A stretch of 64,000 bases of DNA, taken from contig JBEKMJ010000009.1 in assembly GCA_050008575.1 (NCBI GenBank), positions 1-64,000 on the forward strand. The letters run 5' to 3'. The notes under the pieces were generated by a model that was not told the origin of the DNA, did no database searches, and saw only the letters and a list, made by a program, of their open reading frames with translations. Position 1 is the first letter of the stretch. Each line of letters opens with the position of its first letter. The stretch comes from Bog-159 sp050008575 (GTDB taxonomy: Bacteria > Acidobacteriota > Terriglobia > Bryobacterales > Bryobacteraceae). The translations under genes and the position numbers were made by a program. Positions 50,610-58,807 of this stretch are shown piece by piece.

Positions 50610-52532
50610 TTGTGCGGCGTCGCAGGCTTTACTAAGCTCAAATTCTCTCCTGGCCCCGAACGCATTCGGAGCGCCGTACAATCCATCGTTCATCGCGGGC
50701 CGGATCAGCAGGGCGTCTTCGAATCCGATTCGGTCGCGCTAGGCGCCGCGCGGCTCAGGATCGTCGACCTCGATTCCGGCGATCAGCCCATCTTTTCCGA
50801 GAGCGGCGACACCGTGATCGCGTTCAACGGCGAGATCTACAACCACGCGGAGGTGCGCGCGGAATTGGAACGCCGCGGCTACCGGTTTCGCACGCGCACC
50901 GACACGGAAACCGTGCTGGCGGCGTTTCTGGCATGGGACACAGATTGTTTTTCGCGGCTGCGCGGCATGTTCGCGATCGCGCTGTGGACCGAATCTCGCA
51001 ATCGCCTGGTGCTGGCGCGCGACCGCATGGGCATCAAGCCGCTGTACCTTGCGCGGCACGGCGCGGATCTGTTTTTCGGCTCGGAAATGAAAACCATTTT
51101 CGTGCACCCGGAGTTCGACCGGCGGCTGAGCCTCGACGGACTGGATTGTTACCTGTCGCTGAACTACGTGCCCGCGCCGTGGACGCTGGTGGAAGGCATT
51201 GAGAAGCTGCGTCCGGGACACTGGCTGGAGTGGCGCGCCGGCGCGGTGCGTGCGCAGGCCTATTGGATTTTGCCGGCCGGGCCGGAGCGCGATCGGAGTT
51301 GGCTGGACACCGCGGACGCTACCGCCGAACTGGACAGGCTGCTACGCCAATCGGTGAGCGAGCATCTGCTCGCGGATGTCCCGCTAGGGGTCTGGCTCAG
51401 CGGAGGCATCGATTCGTCCACCGTGCTGCACTACGCGGCGAACGCATCCAGCCAGCGGATCAAGACGTTTTCAATCTCGTTCCGCGGCCGCACTTTCGAC
51501 GAAACCGCCTACATCCGCGCGGCGGCCCAGCAGTATGGCACGGATCACCGGGAATTCGATGTGAACCCGGAGGTGGGCCTGGCGGATGCCATTGAGGAAT
51601 TCGCGCATTACTTCGATGAACCGAACGCCGACGCCGGCGCGCTGCCGGTCTGGTATCTATCCAAGATGACCCGGCGGAATGTGACTGTGGCGCTGAGCGG
51701 CGAAGGCGCCGACGAACTGTTCGGCGGATATCTGACCTATCGCGCCGACCGTTACGCGCGCACGATGCGGCGATTGCCGGCGGGCGTTTTGGAGCTCGCG
51801 CTGCGGGCGGCGCAGCGCTGGCCGGTTTCCGACGATAAGATCGGCTTCGAATACATGCTGAAGCGTTTTCTGGAAGGCTGCCGGATGACGCCCGCGCGCG
51901 CGCACGTGTATTGGAACGGCACGTTCTCGGATGCGGAGAAGCGCGCACTGGTGTGCCCTGCGAATCCCGGGGCGCTGGCCGCCATTCTGCAAGAGTTGTC
52001 TCAGGCGGGCGAGGAACTAGCCGCGTACCTTTGGTTCGATCAAGGCTGCTATCTGCCCGACGATATTCTGATGAAGGTCGACCGCATGAGCATGGCGCAC
52101 TCCATCGAAGTGCGCCCGCCGTTCCTGGATCATCGCATCGTGGAGTTCGCCGCTTCCCTGCCATCGCATTTCAAGATCCGCGGTGCGCGGCAAAAGGTCA
52201 TTTTGAAGGATCTGATGAAGGGTAAGCTGCCGCCGGCCATCCTGCGGCGGAAAAAAGTAGGCTTCGATATCCCGGCGCACCATTGGCTGCGCGGTCCGCT
52301 GCGGGAACTGATGCGGGATACCCTGACGGCGGGCGCCGCGGCACACGGCGAAGTGTTCCGGCCCGGCGCCATCGAAGCCTGCGTGCGCCGGCACCTGGAG
52401 CGCCGCGCCAATCTCGGGTATCATCTATGGGGGCTGATGATCCTGTTCTTATGGATGAGGAGATGGCAAATACAAACGACGCCGGCAACCGCGCGCAACC
52501 GTCAGCCAGCCGGCATCTCTACGTCTATCTAA
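50610..52532 (+). CDS. asnB: Asparagine synthase (glutamine-hydrolysing), TTG start
   Basis: A 640-residue class B asparagine synthetase-type enzyme. The start must be the TTG at 50610, because the next codon is the catalytic cysteine of the N-terminal glutaminase (MCGVAGF). Glutaminase marks are SIVHRGPDQQG, IVFNGEIYNH-like VIAFNGEIYNHAEV, and TDTETVL. The synthetase domain has the ATP loop PLGVWLSGGIDSS, ALSGEGADELFGGY and KVDRMSMAHSIEVRPPFLDH. Enzymes of this length often act in surface polysaccharide or exosortase clusters rather than in basic asparagine supply. A TACATT hexamer lies 6 bases upstream and no Shine-Dalgarno site is seen. Confidence 0.92.
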   Translation: MCGVAGFTKLKFSPGPERIRSAVQSIVHRGPDQQGVFESDSVALGAARLRIVDLDSGDQPIFSESGDTVIAFNGEIYNHAEVRAELERRGYRFRTRTDTETVLAAFLAWDTDCFSRLRGMFAIALWTESRNRLVLARDRMGIKPLYLARHGADLFFGSEMKTIFVHPEFDRRLSLDGLDCYLSLNYVPAPWTLVEGIEKLRPGHWLEWRAGAVRAQAYWILPAGPERDRSWLDTADATAELDRLLRQSVSEHLLADVPLGVWLSGGIDSSTVLHYAANASSQRIKTFSISFRGRTFDETAYIRAAAQQYGTDHREFDVNPEVGLADAIEEFAHYFDEPNADAGALPVWYLSKMTRRNVTVALSGEGADELFGGYLTYRADRYARTMRRLPAGVLELALRAAQRWPVSDDKIGFEYMLKRFLEGCRMTPARAHVYWNGTFSDAEKRALVCPANPGALAAILQELSQAGEELAAYLWFDQGCYLPDDILMKVDRMSMAHSIEVRPPFLDHRIVEFAASLPSHFKIRGARQKVILKDLMKGKLPPAILRRKKVGFDIPAHHWLRGPLRELMRDTLTAGAAAHGEVFRPGAIEACVRRHLERRANLGYHLWGLMILFLWMRRWQIQTTPATARNRQPAGISTSI

Positions 52533-54277
52533 CGGTTCTGCTGTTCGCCGGCGCCGTGTATCTGGGCTGCATCTTTTCCCCGCCATCGCTGATGGACGAC
52601 GTGGATGCCGTGCAGGCGCAGATCGCGCGCACCATGCTGACTTCGGGCGACTGGGTGACGGCGCGCCTGGATGGCGTGGCGTACCTGGAAAAATCGCCGC
52701 TCATCTATTGGACGATCGCGGCCGGTTACAAAATCTTCGGCGTACACGACTGGGCGGCGCGCATTCCGGTGGCGCTTTCCGCCATGGGCCTCGGCTGGCT
52801 CACCGCGGCGTTCGGCATCTGGGCGTTTGGGCGCCGCGCCGGATTCTACGCGGGCCTGATCGTGGTCACTTGCATCGGGCTATTTCTGTTCACGCGCGTG
52901 TTGATCCCCGACGTGATGCTGACGCTGACCATTGCGCTGGCGATGTGGGCGTTCCTGCGCGCGCTCGACGACGAAGAACCGCATCCGCGCCTGTGGGCTC
53001 TTGCGCTGGCCGCGAGCCTGGGGGTGGGACTGCTGCTGAAGAGTACGGTAGCGGTGCTGTTTCCCGTGGCCGCGGGCGCGATCTACCTGTTTCTGACGCG
53101 TCAAATGTTCTCGCCACAGACGTGGAAGCGGCTGCGCCCGTTCAGCGGATTGGCGATCATTGTGCTGATTGCCGCGCCGTGGCATGTGCTGGCCACGCTG
53201 CGCAATCCGCCCTATTTCTCCTTCAGTTTCCACAGCGGGCCCGGAGAATACCACGGATTTCTGTGGTTCTATTTCATGAACGAGCAGGTGCTGCGGTTCC
53301 TGAACCTGCGCTTTCCGCGCGACTACAACACGGTGCCGCGCGTGTATTTCTGGCTGTTCCATTTGCTGTGGCTGTTTCCGTGGAGCGTCTATCTTCCGGC
53401 GGTGGCCAAGCTGTCGTTCAAGCCGGTGGATCGCGCGGGGCGCACGCGTTTGCTGGCGCTGTGTTGGACCGGGTTCATGCTGGTCTTCTTCACTTTCTCG
53501 ACGACGCAAGAGTATTACACGATGCCTTGCTATCCGGCGCTGGCGCTGCTCCTTGGCTCGGCGCTGGCGCTGGGCGGCGATTGGGTGCGGCGGGGCACGC
53601 GCGTGATTGCCATCGTCGCCGGATGCGCCGCCGTTGCCTTGATCGCGATCCTGGTGCTGGTGCGAAATGTGCCCGCGCCCGGGGATATCTCGACGGCGCT
53701 TTCGCAGCGTCCCGGCACTTACACGCTGTCACTCAGCCACATGGAAGATCTGACGCTGGCATCGTTCGCGTATCTGCGGCTGCCGCTGGCGGTGGCTGCC
53801 ATCGCGTTTCTGGCGGGCGCGCTGGGGACGCTGCGCGCCACCGGCCGGCGGGCGTTTCTGGCGGCGGCGTTGATGATGGTGCTGTTCTTCCACGCCGCGC
53901 GGCTGGCCATGGTAGTGTTCGACCCCTACCTGTCGTCGCGGCCGCTGGCGGAGGCGCTGCTGCGGTCTCCGGAAGGCAGGCTAATTGTGGACCATCACTA
54001 CTACACGTTCTCGTCCGTGTTCTTCTACACGAACCGGACGGCGCTGCTGCTGAATGGGCGGTTCAACAACATGATCTACGGATCGTACGCACCGGGCGCG
54101 CCGGATGTGTTCATCGACGACGCACAGTGGAAGAACATGTGGCTGGGTGCGGACCGATATTATGTAGTGGCCAGCGACTACGCGGTGCCCCGGCTTGAAA
54201 AGCTGGTGGGCAAAGAGGCGCTGCACCCGGTCGCGGCGAGCGGAGGCAAGGTGCTGCTGAGCAATCGTCCTCTTTAG
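52451..54277 (+). CDS. GT39/ArnT-like membrane glycosyltransferase
   Basis: A 608-residue polytopic protein of the dolichyl-phosphate-mannose/ArnT glycosyltransferase group. The first periplasmic loop has SLMDDVDAVQAQIARTML (the acidic pair that binds substrate) and VAYLEKSPLIYWTIAAGYKIFG. Eleven or more helices follow, with PWHVLATLRNPPYFSF and LFPWSVYLPA. It transfers sugar from a polyprenyl phosphate to lipid or protein in the periplasm. It overlaps the end of asnB, so both may belong to one envelope-glycan operon. The start is uncertain: 52451 or 52463. Confidence 0.88.
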   Translation: MDEEMANTNDAGNRAQPSASRHLYVYLTVLLFAGAVYLGCIFSPPSLMDDVDAVQAQIARTMLTSGDWVTARLDGVAYLEKSPLIYWTIAAGYKIFGVHDWAARIPVALSAMGLGWLTAAFGIWAFGRRAGFYAGLIVVTCIGLFLFTRVLIPDVMLTLTIALAMWAFLRALDDEEPHPRLWALALAASLGVGLLLKSTVAVLFPVAAGAIYLFLTRQMFSPQTWKRLRPFSGLAIIVLIAAPWHVLATLRNPPYFSFSFHSGPGEYHGFLWFYFMNEQVLRFLNLRFPRDYNTVPRVYFWLFHLLWLFPWSVYLPAVAKLSFKPVDRAGRTRLLALCWTGFMLVFFTFSTTQEYYTMPCYPALALLLGSALALGGDWVRRGTRVIAIVAGCAAVALIAILVLVRNVPAPGDISTALSQRPGTYTLSLSHMEDLTLASFAYLRLPLAVAAIAFLAGALGTLRATGRRAFLAAALMMVLFFHAARLAMVVFDPYLSSRPLAEALLRSPEGRLIVDHHYYTFSSVFFYTNRTALLLNGRFNNMIYGSYAPGAPDVFIDDAQWKNMWLGADRYYVVASDYAVPRLEKLVGKEALHPVAASGGKVLLSNRPL

Positions 54278-54840
54278 CCCAAGCTTTGCCGTTGGAACCG
54301 CTTCATCAATGCCAGCACGCGGGCCACGTAAGTTCTGGTTTCCGGGTACGGCGGCACGCCATGGTAACGGTCCACTACCGCGGGGCCCGCATTGTACGCG
54401 GCGATCACGCGGGTCAACCAGTTGCGATACTTGTGATACCTGTCGATGAGAACGCGAAGATAGTGTGTCCCGGCATCCACATTCTGTGCTGGAACGGCGG
54501 GATCGGCGCCGAACATTTGCGCGGTTGCAGGCATCAATTGCATGAGCCCGATCGCCCCTTTTGGCGACAACGCGAGCGGATCGAAATTAGACTCCGCCGC
54601 CACGATGCTGGTGATGAACGCCGCGGACACGCGGTGTTTGTGGGCGGCCGCCCGGATCAGGGCGCCTGGGTCGACAGGCTCGGAGACGGCCTTCGCCGCC
54701 GGCGGAGTGAGAGAGAGCCAGTCCGGCGGCGCAGGCAGCGCCGCTATGTCGATCATGGGAGCGCTGCCGGGAGCGGCATTATCGCCCATAGCCGCGGAAC
54801 ACACGGCGAACATGCTGAAGCCGAGGACAAAACATTTCAT
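54274..54840 (-). CDS. Lytic transglycosylase domain protein (SLT)
   Basis: A 188-residue exported enzyme that cleaves peptidoglycan between MurNAc and GlcNAc. It has a signal peptide (1-19) and an SLT domain from residue 58. The catalytic glutamate is in SIVAAESNFDPLALS (Glu83), followed by KGAIGLMQLMPATAQMFG, NVDAGTHYLRVLIDRY and VIAAYNAGPAVV. It converges on the GT39 gene with a 4-base overlap. Confidence 0.92.
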   Translation of the reverse strand: MKCFVLGFSMFAVCSAAMGDNAAPGSAPMIDIAALPAPPDWLSLTPPAAKAVSEPVDPGALIRAAAHKHRVSAAFITSIVAAESNFDPLALSPKGAIGLMQLMPATAQMFGADPAVPAQNVDAGTHYLRVLIDRYHKYRNWLTRVIAAYNAGPAVVDRYHGVPPYPETRTYVARVLALMKRFQRQSLG

Positions 54841-55033
54841 GCGTCAGGTATCCGATATGTTCAGACTTTGGAAACGCGTTAGATGAAGCGACGCACGTGG
54901 CACACTACGGACTCTGGTCCGTCACGATTGGAAGGTAGTGGCCGGATGCAGCAAGCTACACCTTCGCTGGATTGAAATATGTCTTTATGTAGCATTGATT
55001 TTGCCTGGCAGCGGTCAATGGCCCCGCACGAGA

Positions 55034-55425
55034 ATGGCACACAATTTGCAAGTGTACCTGGCGTGCGGACGTTGCGGCGGCAATTTACAACCGGGTGGTG
55101 CCAGGCTTTTCATGGAAAGACGAGCTGGCCGCGAAACGGCAGGTACGTATGTCTTACATGCGGCCGCGTCTGGCTCATACCGTGGGCCAACGAAACGCTC
55201 GCCGTTACCAGTCCCGTGGGCGGATGGCAGGCCGGTCTGGCCGTTAGGGTCGTGGCATCGGAGGCGCGAAAAATGGGGGCGGGAATAACAGCCGTGCCCT
55301 TGCAGAAAGCCTCCGTGTCGTTGGCGCTGGTGGATGGCTCGGCACGCGGCTCGCGGCGGCGTCGAAAAGAGCGGCGGCGAAAATCTTCCATGCCCGTGGA
55401 GATCTTTCACTCGGGCACGGCTTGA
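55034..55425 (+). pseudogene. Zinc-ribbon protein remnant with a frame change
   Basis: ATG 55034 opens MAHNLQVYLACGRCGGNL with one CxxC knuckle. Near 55140 the matching second knuckle, GRYVCLTCGRVWLIPW, appears in a different frame, which then stays open to 55425. Joined, they give a plausible two-knuckle zinc ribbon. The region 54841-55508 (668 bases) contains nothing else that I can support: no RNA gene or repeat was recognised. Confidence 0.35.
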
Positions 55426-55766
55426 TGTGCGACTGCCGGCGGCCTGTGCCCTGGCGCGGCACCTCCTGTTGGTGACAGACCGCAAGGCGGCGGGATATGC
55501 TTAAGGCTTCATGGGCCTATCGTCGTTCGCCGTGGCCGCCCTTCTTGGGGCCGGCGGTTTCTTGTCGATTCTGGCGCTGGATTGCGGTCGCAGGCGGCTT
55601 GCTTCGACCGATTTATTCCGGTTGCCCGGGCTGGCGATCCTCGACCTTTTAACTCCAGCCTTGACGGCTGGGTCCGCCGTGGCGCTCGGCGCGAACCTTT
55701 ACCCTGAGGCGCTGCGGCTCGAGGCGTGCTGCCCCTGCGCTCTCCAATCGTGCTGGGCATGGTCCT

Positions 55767-56591
55767 TTGCCTGTTCTTGTCCCCGTTTTTTGGGCGGAAG
55801 GCCGCAAACAGATTCAGTTTCAGCGTCCCACCGGGCTGCTGTTTGGCGAGTGGCTCATCTTCGCGGGCGCCGCGGCAATCCCGCTCGCCGCCCTGCCGTG
55901 GCTGTATGCGCTTCCCTTGCTCCTCGCGGGCGGCGCGGTGGTTGCCGCCGTCGTGCCGCCATTCGTGAAAAAGTATGAAGGGTTGCGGATTCTGGAGCGC
56001 GTCGGCGCGGATGAGCAGTTCACACAACCCGAGTACACACTCGCCACTCCCGAATGTCCCCGGCCGGAGTTGTGGAAGATGCTTGACTCGCAAACGACGG
56101 AAGTCGAGGTTCTGGATTTCCTGAAGACGCTGGTCACCACCGTGAAGCCGAGGCTGATAGTGGAGACGGGCACCTTCCTTGGTCACGGCACGGTGAAGCT
56201 CGCGGAAGGACTGAAGGAGAACGGTTTCGGCAAGGTCGTCACGATCGAGATCGATTCCGGGATTCGCGCCAGAGCCGCGGAGCGTTTCGCGGCTTGCGGA
56301 TTGGCCGCCTGGATCGAGTCGCGGCTGGAGTCGAGCCTGGAGACCAACATCGAGGGGACCATCGACCTTCTATTCAGCGACAGCCATATGGCGAACCGCG
56401 AAGCGGAGATTCGCCGGTTGCTGCCGCAACTGGACCCGCGCGGGCTGCTGGTGATCCACGATAGCAGCTCGCACTTCAAGATTGTGCGCGAGGCTGTCCT
56501 GCGGCGGGAAGAAGAAGGGCTTATTTCCGCCGTCTTGCTTTCCACGCCGCGGGGTGTAGCCGTGGCACAGCGGCGCGAGGGCCGCCGATAG
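55767..56591 (+). CDS. SAM-dependent O-methyltransferase, class I, with N-terminal membrane helices
   Basis: Up to 274 residues. The C-terminal 190 residues are a Rossmann methyltransferase: PRLIVETGTFLGHGTVKLAEGL (motif I), VVTIEIDSG (acidic end of strand 2), GTIDLLFSDSHM and GLLVIHDSSSHF. This set resembles cephalosporin-hydroxylase/CmcI and rhamnosyl O-methyltransferase types. One or two hydrophobic helices (about 35-65) precede it. Upstream, 55511-55760 encodes further hydrophobic sequence in other frames, so the true N-terminus may be longer and frame-disrupted. The TTG at 55767 is a formal start only. Confidence 0.7.
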   Translation: MPVLVPVFWAEGRKQIQFQRPTGLLFGEWLIFAGAAAIPLAALPWLYALPLLLAGGAVVAAVVPPFVKKYEGLRILERVGADEQFTQPEYTLATPECPRPELWKMLDSQTTEVEVLDFLKTLVTTVKPRLIVETGTFLGHGTVKLAEGLKENGFGKVVTIEIDSGIRARAAERFAACGLAAWIESRLESSLETNIEGTIDLLFSDSHMANREAEIRRLLPQLDPRGLLVIHDSSSHFKIVREAVLRREEEGLISAVLLSTPRGVAVAQRREGRR

Positions 56592-56600
56592 AAGTGCGGG

Positions 56601-56975
56601 TCAGTTCTTGCCCAAGAACACCAGGGTGACGCCCAAGGCAACCAGTAGCACGCCCAGCCAGCGATGCGAGCTCACGCGCTCGCGCAGGAAAGTCACTCCG
56701 CCAACTGCGCCGGCCACGTAGCTCAGCGCGGTTACCGGAACCACGAAACTTACGTTGTAAACTGCCAGGGCGCCCAGTAGAGCGAAAAAGGCCGCTGCCA
56801 TCATCGCGACGCCCAGCCACATCCACGGCACGCGCAAGGCCCGCGCGATGACCTTGGCGATATCGGCGGGACGAAAACTCGGGACCTCGCCGACCACCTT
56901 CATGGCGCGGGAGACACACAGTTCGCCGCCCGTTCCCGCGAAGACGATGAGCGCGAACAGAACGTAATGCGGCAA
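56601..56975 (-). CDS. Small DMT-superfamily transporter (EamA/SMR-like half), second copy
   Basis: About 124 residues forming four membrane helices, with VVGEVPSFRPADIAKV and a C-terminal RVSSHRWLGVLLVALGVTLV that matches the last two helices of EamA/EmrE-like proteins. TTG at 56975 starts one base after the stop of the upstream gene. Together the two half-size genes probably form a heterodimeric exporter or flippase. Confidence 0.75.
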   Translation of the reverse strand: MPHYVLFALIVFAGTGGELCVSRAMKVVGEVPSFRPADIAKVIARALRVPWMWLGVAMMAAAFFALLGALAVYNVSFVVPVTALSYVAGAVGGVTFLRERVSSHRWLGVLLVALGVTLVFLGKN

Positions 56976-56976
56976 T

Positions 56977-57432
56977 CTACACCCGCTCCGTGGTTCGAGG
57001 ATGCGTGCGGCCGACGACAAAGACCCCCAGGCAAATCACCGCGATACCGGCCCAGCGCAGGGGGGAGATGCGCTCGCCCAGCATCAGGTGTCCGAGCACG
57101 GCGACCACGCCATAGGCCAGAGAGGAGGCCGGCTGTACGAAGCTGTAATCCGCCAATGAAAGCGCCAGCATATACGCCACGAAGAATGCGATGAGCGATG
57201 CGATTCCCAACCAAACCGATCCGGATGCAAAGACTTTCAGGCCGGTGCGAAGCAGGTCGGAGAGGGGCCACACGGATAAATCCCCAATATGCTTCATCCC
57301 CTTGCCCAGGAAGACATTGCCGAGCGGGCCGGCCACCGCCATCCAGGCAATCAGCAAATAGGTAGGCAGATGCGGATTCTTGGAAGGTGTCACCGGCTTG
57401 GCCCGATGCCCGAGGGTCGCGGCAGTCTGCAT
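56977..57432 (-). CDS. Small DMT-superfamily transporter (EamA/SMR-like half), first copy
   Basis: A 151-residue protein with four membrane helices. It has an N-terminal polar extension, FLGKGMKHIGDL, SFVQPASSLAYGVVAVLGHLMLGERISPLRWAGIAVI. Its pairing with a second half-size gene recalls ArnE/ArnF-type lipid-sugar flippases. It lies 1 base after sqdB on the same strand, so a role in moving a sugar lipid is a reasonable inference. Confidence 0.78.
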   Translation of the reverse strand: MQTAATLGHRAKPVTPSKNPHLPTYLLIAWMAVAGPLGNVFLGKGMKHIGDLSVWPLSDLLRTGLKVFASGSVWLGIASLIAFFVAYMLALSLADYSFVQPASSLAYGVVAVLGHLMLGERISPLRWAGIAVICLGVFVVGRTHPRTTERV

Positions 57433-57433
57433 T

Positions 57434-58633
57434 CTATGAAAACGTCGCTAGGCGACGCAAGTTGCGCTTGCGGTCGTTGCGCGGGCTGCGCCAGTTGACT
57501 TGCGGCGGGAAAAGCGACTCATCGATGCGGTCGCGATACTTTACTGCGATGTTCATCAGCGAATCGAGCAGCGACTCGGACAAGAGATGCGGCTGCAGCC
57601 CCAGGTCGATCAGCTTGGAATGCTTGGCGTTGTAGTAGTGTTCCTCGGCTTCCACGCGCGGCGCGGGCAGATGATCGATGTCCACCGTGAGTCCCATCTT
57701 CTTACCGGCTACTTGCACCATGCGGGCGAGTTCCATCACCTTGAACTGCTCCGTGAATTGATTGAACACGCGGCATTCGCCGGGCTTGGCGGGCGTCAGA
57801 CAGGCCAGTTCCACGCAACGCACCGTGTCGCGCAGATCCAGATAGCCACGCGTCTGTCCACCCTTGCCGTACACGGTCAGCGGGTATCCCACGGCGGCCT
57901 GCACGCAAAACCGGTTCAGCACCGTGCCGAAGACCTCGTCGTAATCGAAGCGGTTGATGAGGTTCTCGTCGATGGCCACTTCGTCGGTGATGGTGCCGTA
58001 GACCACGCCTTGGTTGAGATCCGTGGCGCGCAGCCCCCAGATCCGGCAACAGAACATAATGTTGTGGCTGTCGTGCACCTTGGAGAGGTGATAGAAGGAA
58101 CCGGGCTGTTTGGGGAACGGCAACACGTCGCGCCGCCCATTATGCTCGATGTCGATGTAGCCTTCCTCGATATCGATGTTGGGCGTCCCGTATTCGCCCA
58201 TGGTCCCCAGCTTCACCAGGTGGCACTCGGGCTGATATTCGCGGAGGGCGAACAGCAGGTTGAGCGTGCCCACCACATTGTTCACCTGGGTGAAGACCGC
58301 GTGTTTGCGGTCGATCATGGAATAGGGCGCGGCGCGTTGTTCCGCGAAGTGGATCACCGCCTCGGGTGCAATGGCCTGAATCGTGGAAGAGAGAAAGTCG
58401 TAGTCGGTAACATCGCCGGTAAACAACTCGATGGTCCGTCCAGTGTGCTGCTGCCAGACTTTCAATCTCTCGGCCAGCGGGCGGATCGGCGTGAGGGTCT
58501 CCACCCCGAGCTCATGGTCCCATGTGCGGCGCGAGAAGTTGTCGACAATCGTCACCTCGTGCCCTTTGGCCGACAAATATAACGCCGTAGCCCAGCCGCA
58601 ATAACCGTCGCCTCCCAACACTCCGATCTTCAT
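57434..58633 (-). CDS. sqdB: UDP-sulfoquinovose synthase (SQD1/SqdB) family
   Basis: A 399-residue extended SDR enzyme that makes UDP-sulfoquinovose from UDP-glucose and sulfite. The NAD loop is IGVLGGDGYCGWATALYL, which is specific to the SQD1 group. Catalytic residues are in LVKLGTMGEYGTPN (Thr) and SFYHLSKVHDSHN (Tyr, Lys). TRGYLDLRDTVRCVEL and the C-terminal VNWRSPRND are also typical. ATG 58633 starts the Rossmann strand. No SQD2/SqdX sulfolipid synthase is in the window. Confidence 0.92.
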   Translation of the reverse strand: MKIGVLGGDGYCGWATALYLSAKGHEVTIVDNFSRRTWDHELGVETLTPIRPLAERLKVWQQHTGRTIELFTGDVTDYDFLSSTIQAIAPEAVIHFAEQRAAPYSMIDRKHAVFTQVNNVVGTLNLLFALREYQPECHLVKLGTMGEYGTPNIDIEEGYIDIEHNGRRDVLPFPKQPGSFYHLSKVHDSHNIMFCCRIWGLRATDLNQGVVYGTITDEVAIDENLINRFDYDEVFGTVLNRFCVQAAVGYPLTVYGKGGQTRGYLDLRDTVRCVELACLTPAKPGECRVFNQFTEQFKVMELARMVQVAGKKMGLTVDIDHLPAPRVEAEEHYYNAKHSKLIDLGLQPHLLSESLLDSLMNIAVKYRDRIDESLFPPQVNWRSPRNDRKRNLRRLATFS

Positions 58634-58672
58634 GTGTGCGTTTTCGCTCCTTTTCAACCGCTCCCTCACGGT

Positions 58673-58715
58673 CGCGGCTCGGTAGCTCGCGGCCTTGATA
58701 GCTCGCGGCTCGGTA
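58673..58715. repeat. Short direct repeats upstream of sqdB
   Basis: CGCGGCTCGGTA occurs at 58673-58684 and 58704-58715, and TAGCTCGCGG at 58683-58692 and 58699-58708. The 174-base gap holds nothing else recognisable. Confidence 0.55.
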
Positions 58716-58807
58716 TTGATTGAGGGATCTGTTCGTGGCAGGGGGCCCAAACCGATCGCATCCTGAACGGATTCCCGACCATAGTAACACGGTGCCCGGT
58801 TATCCCT

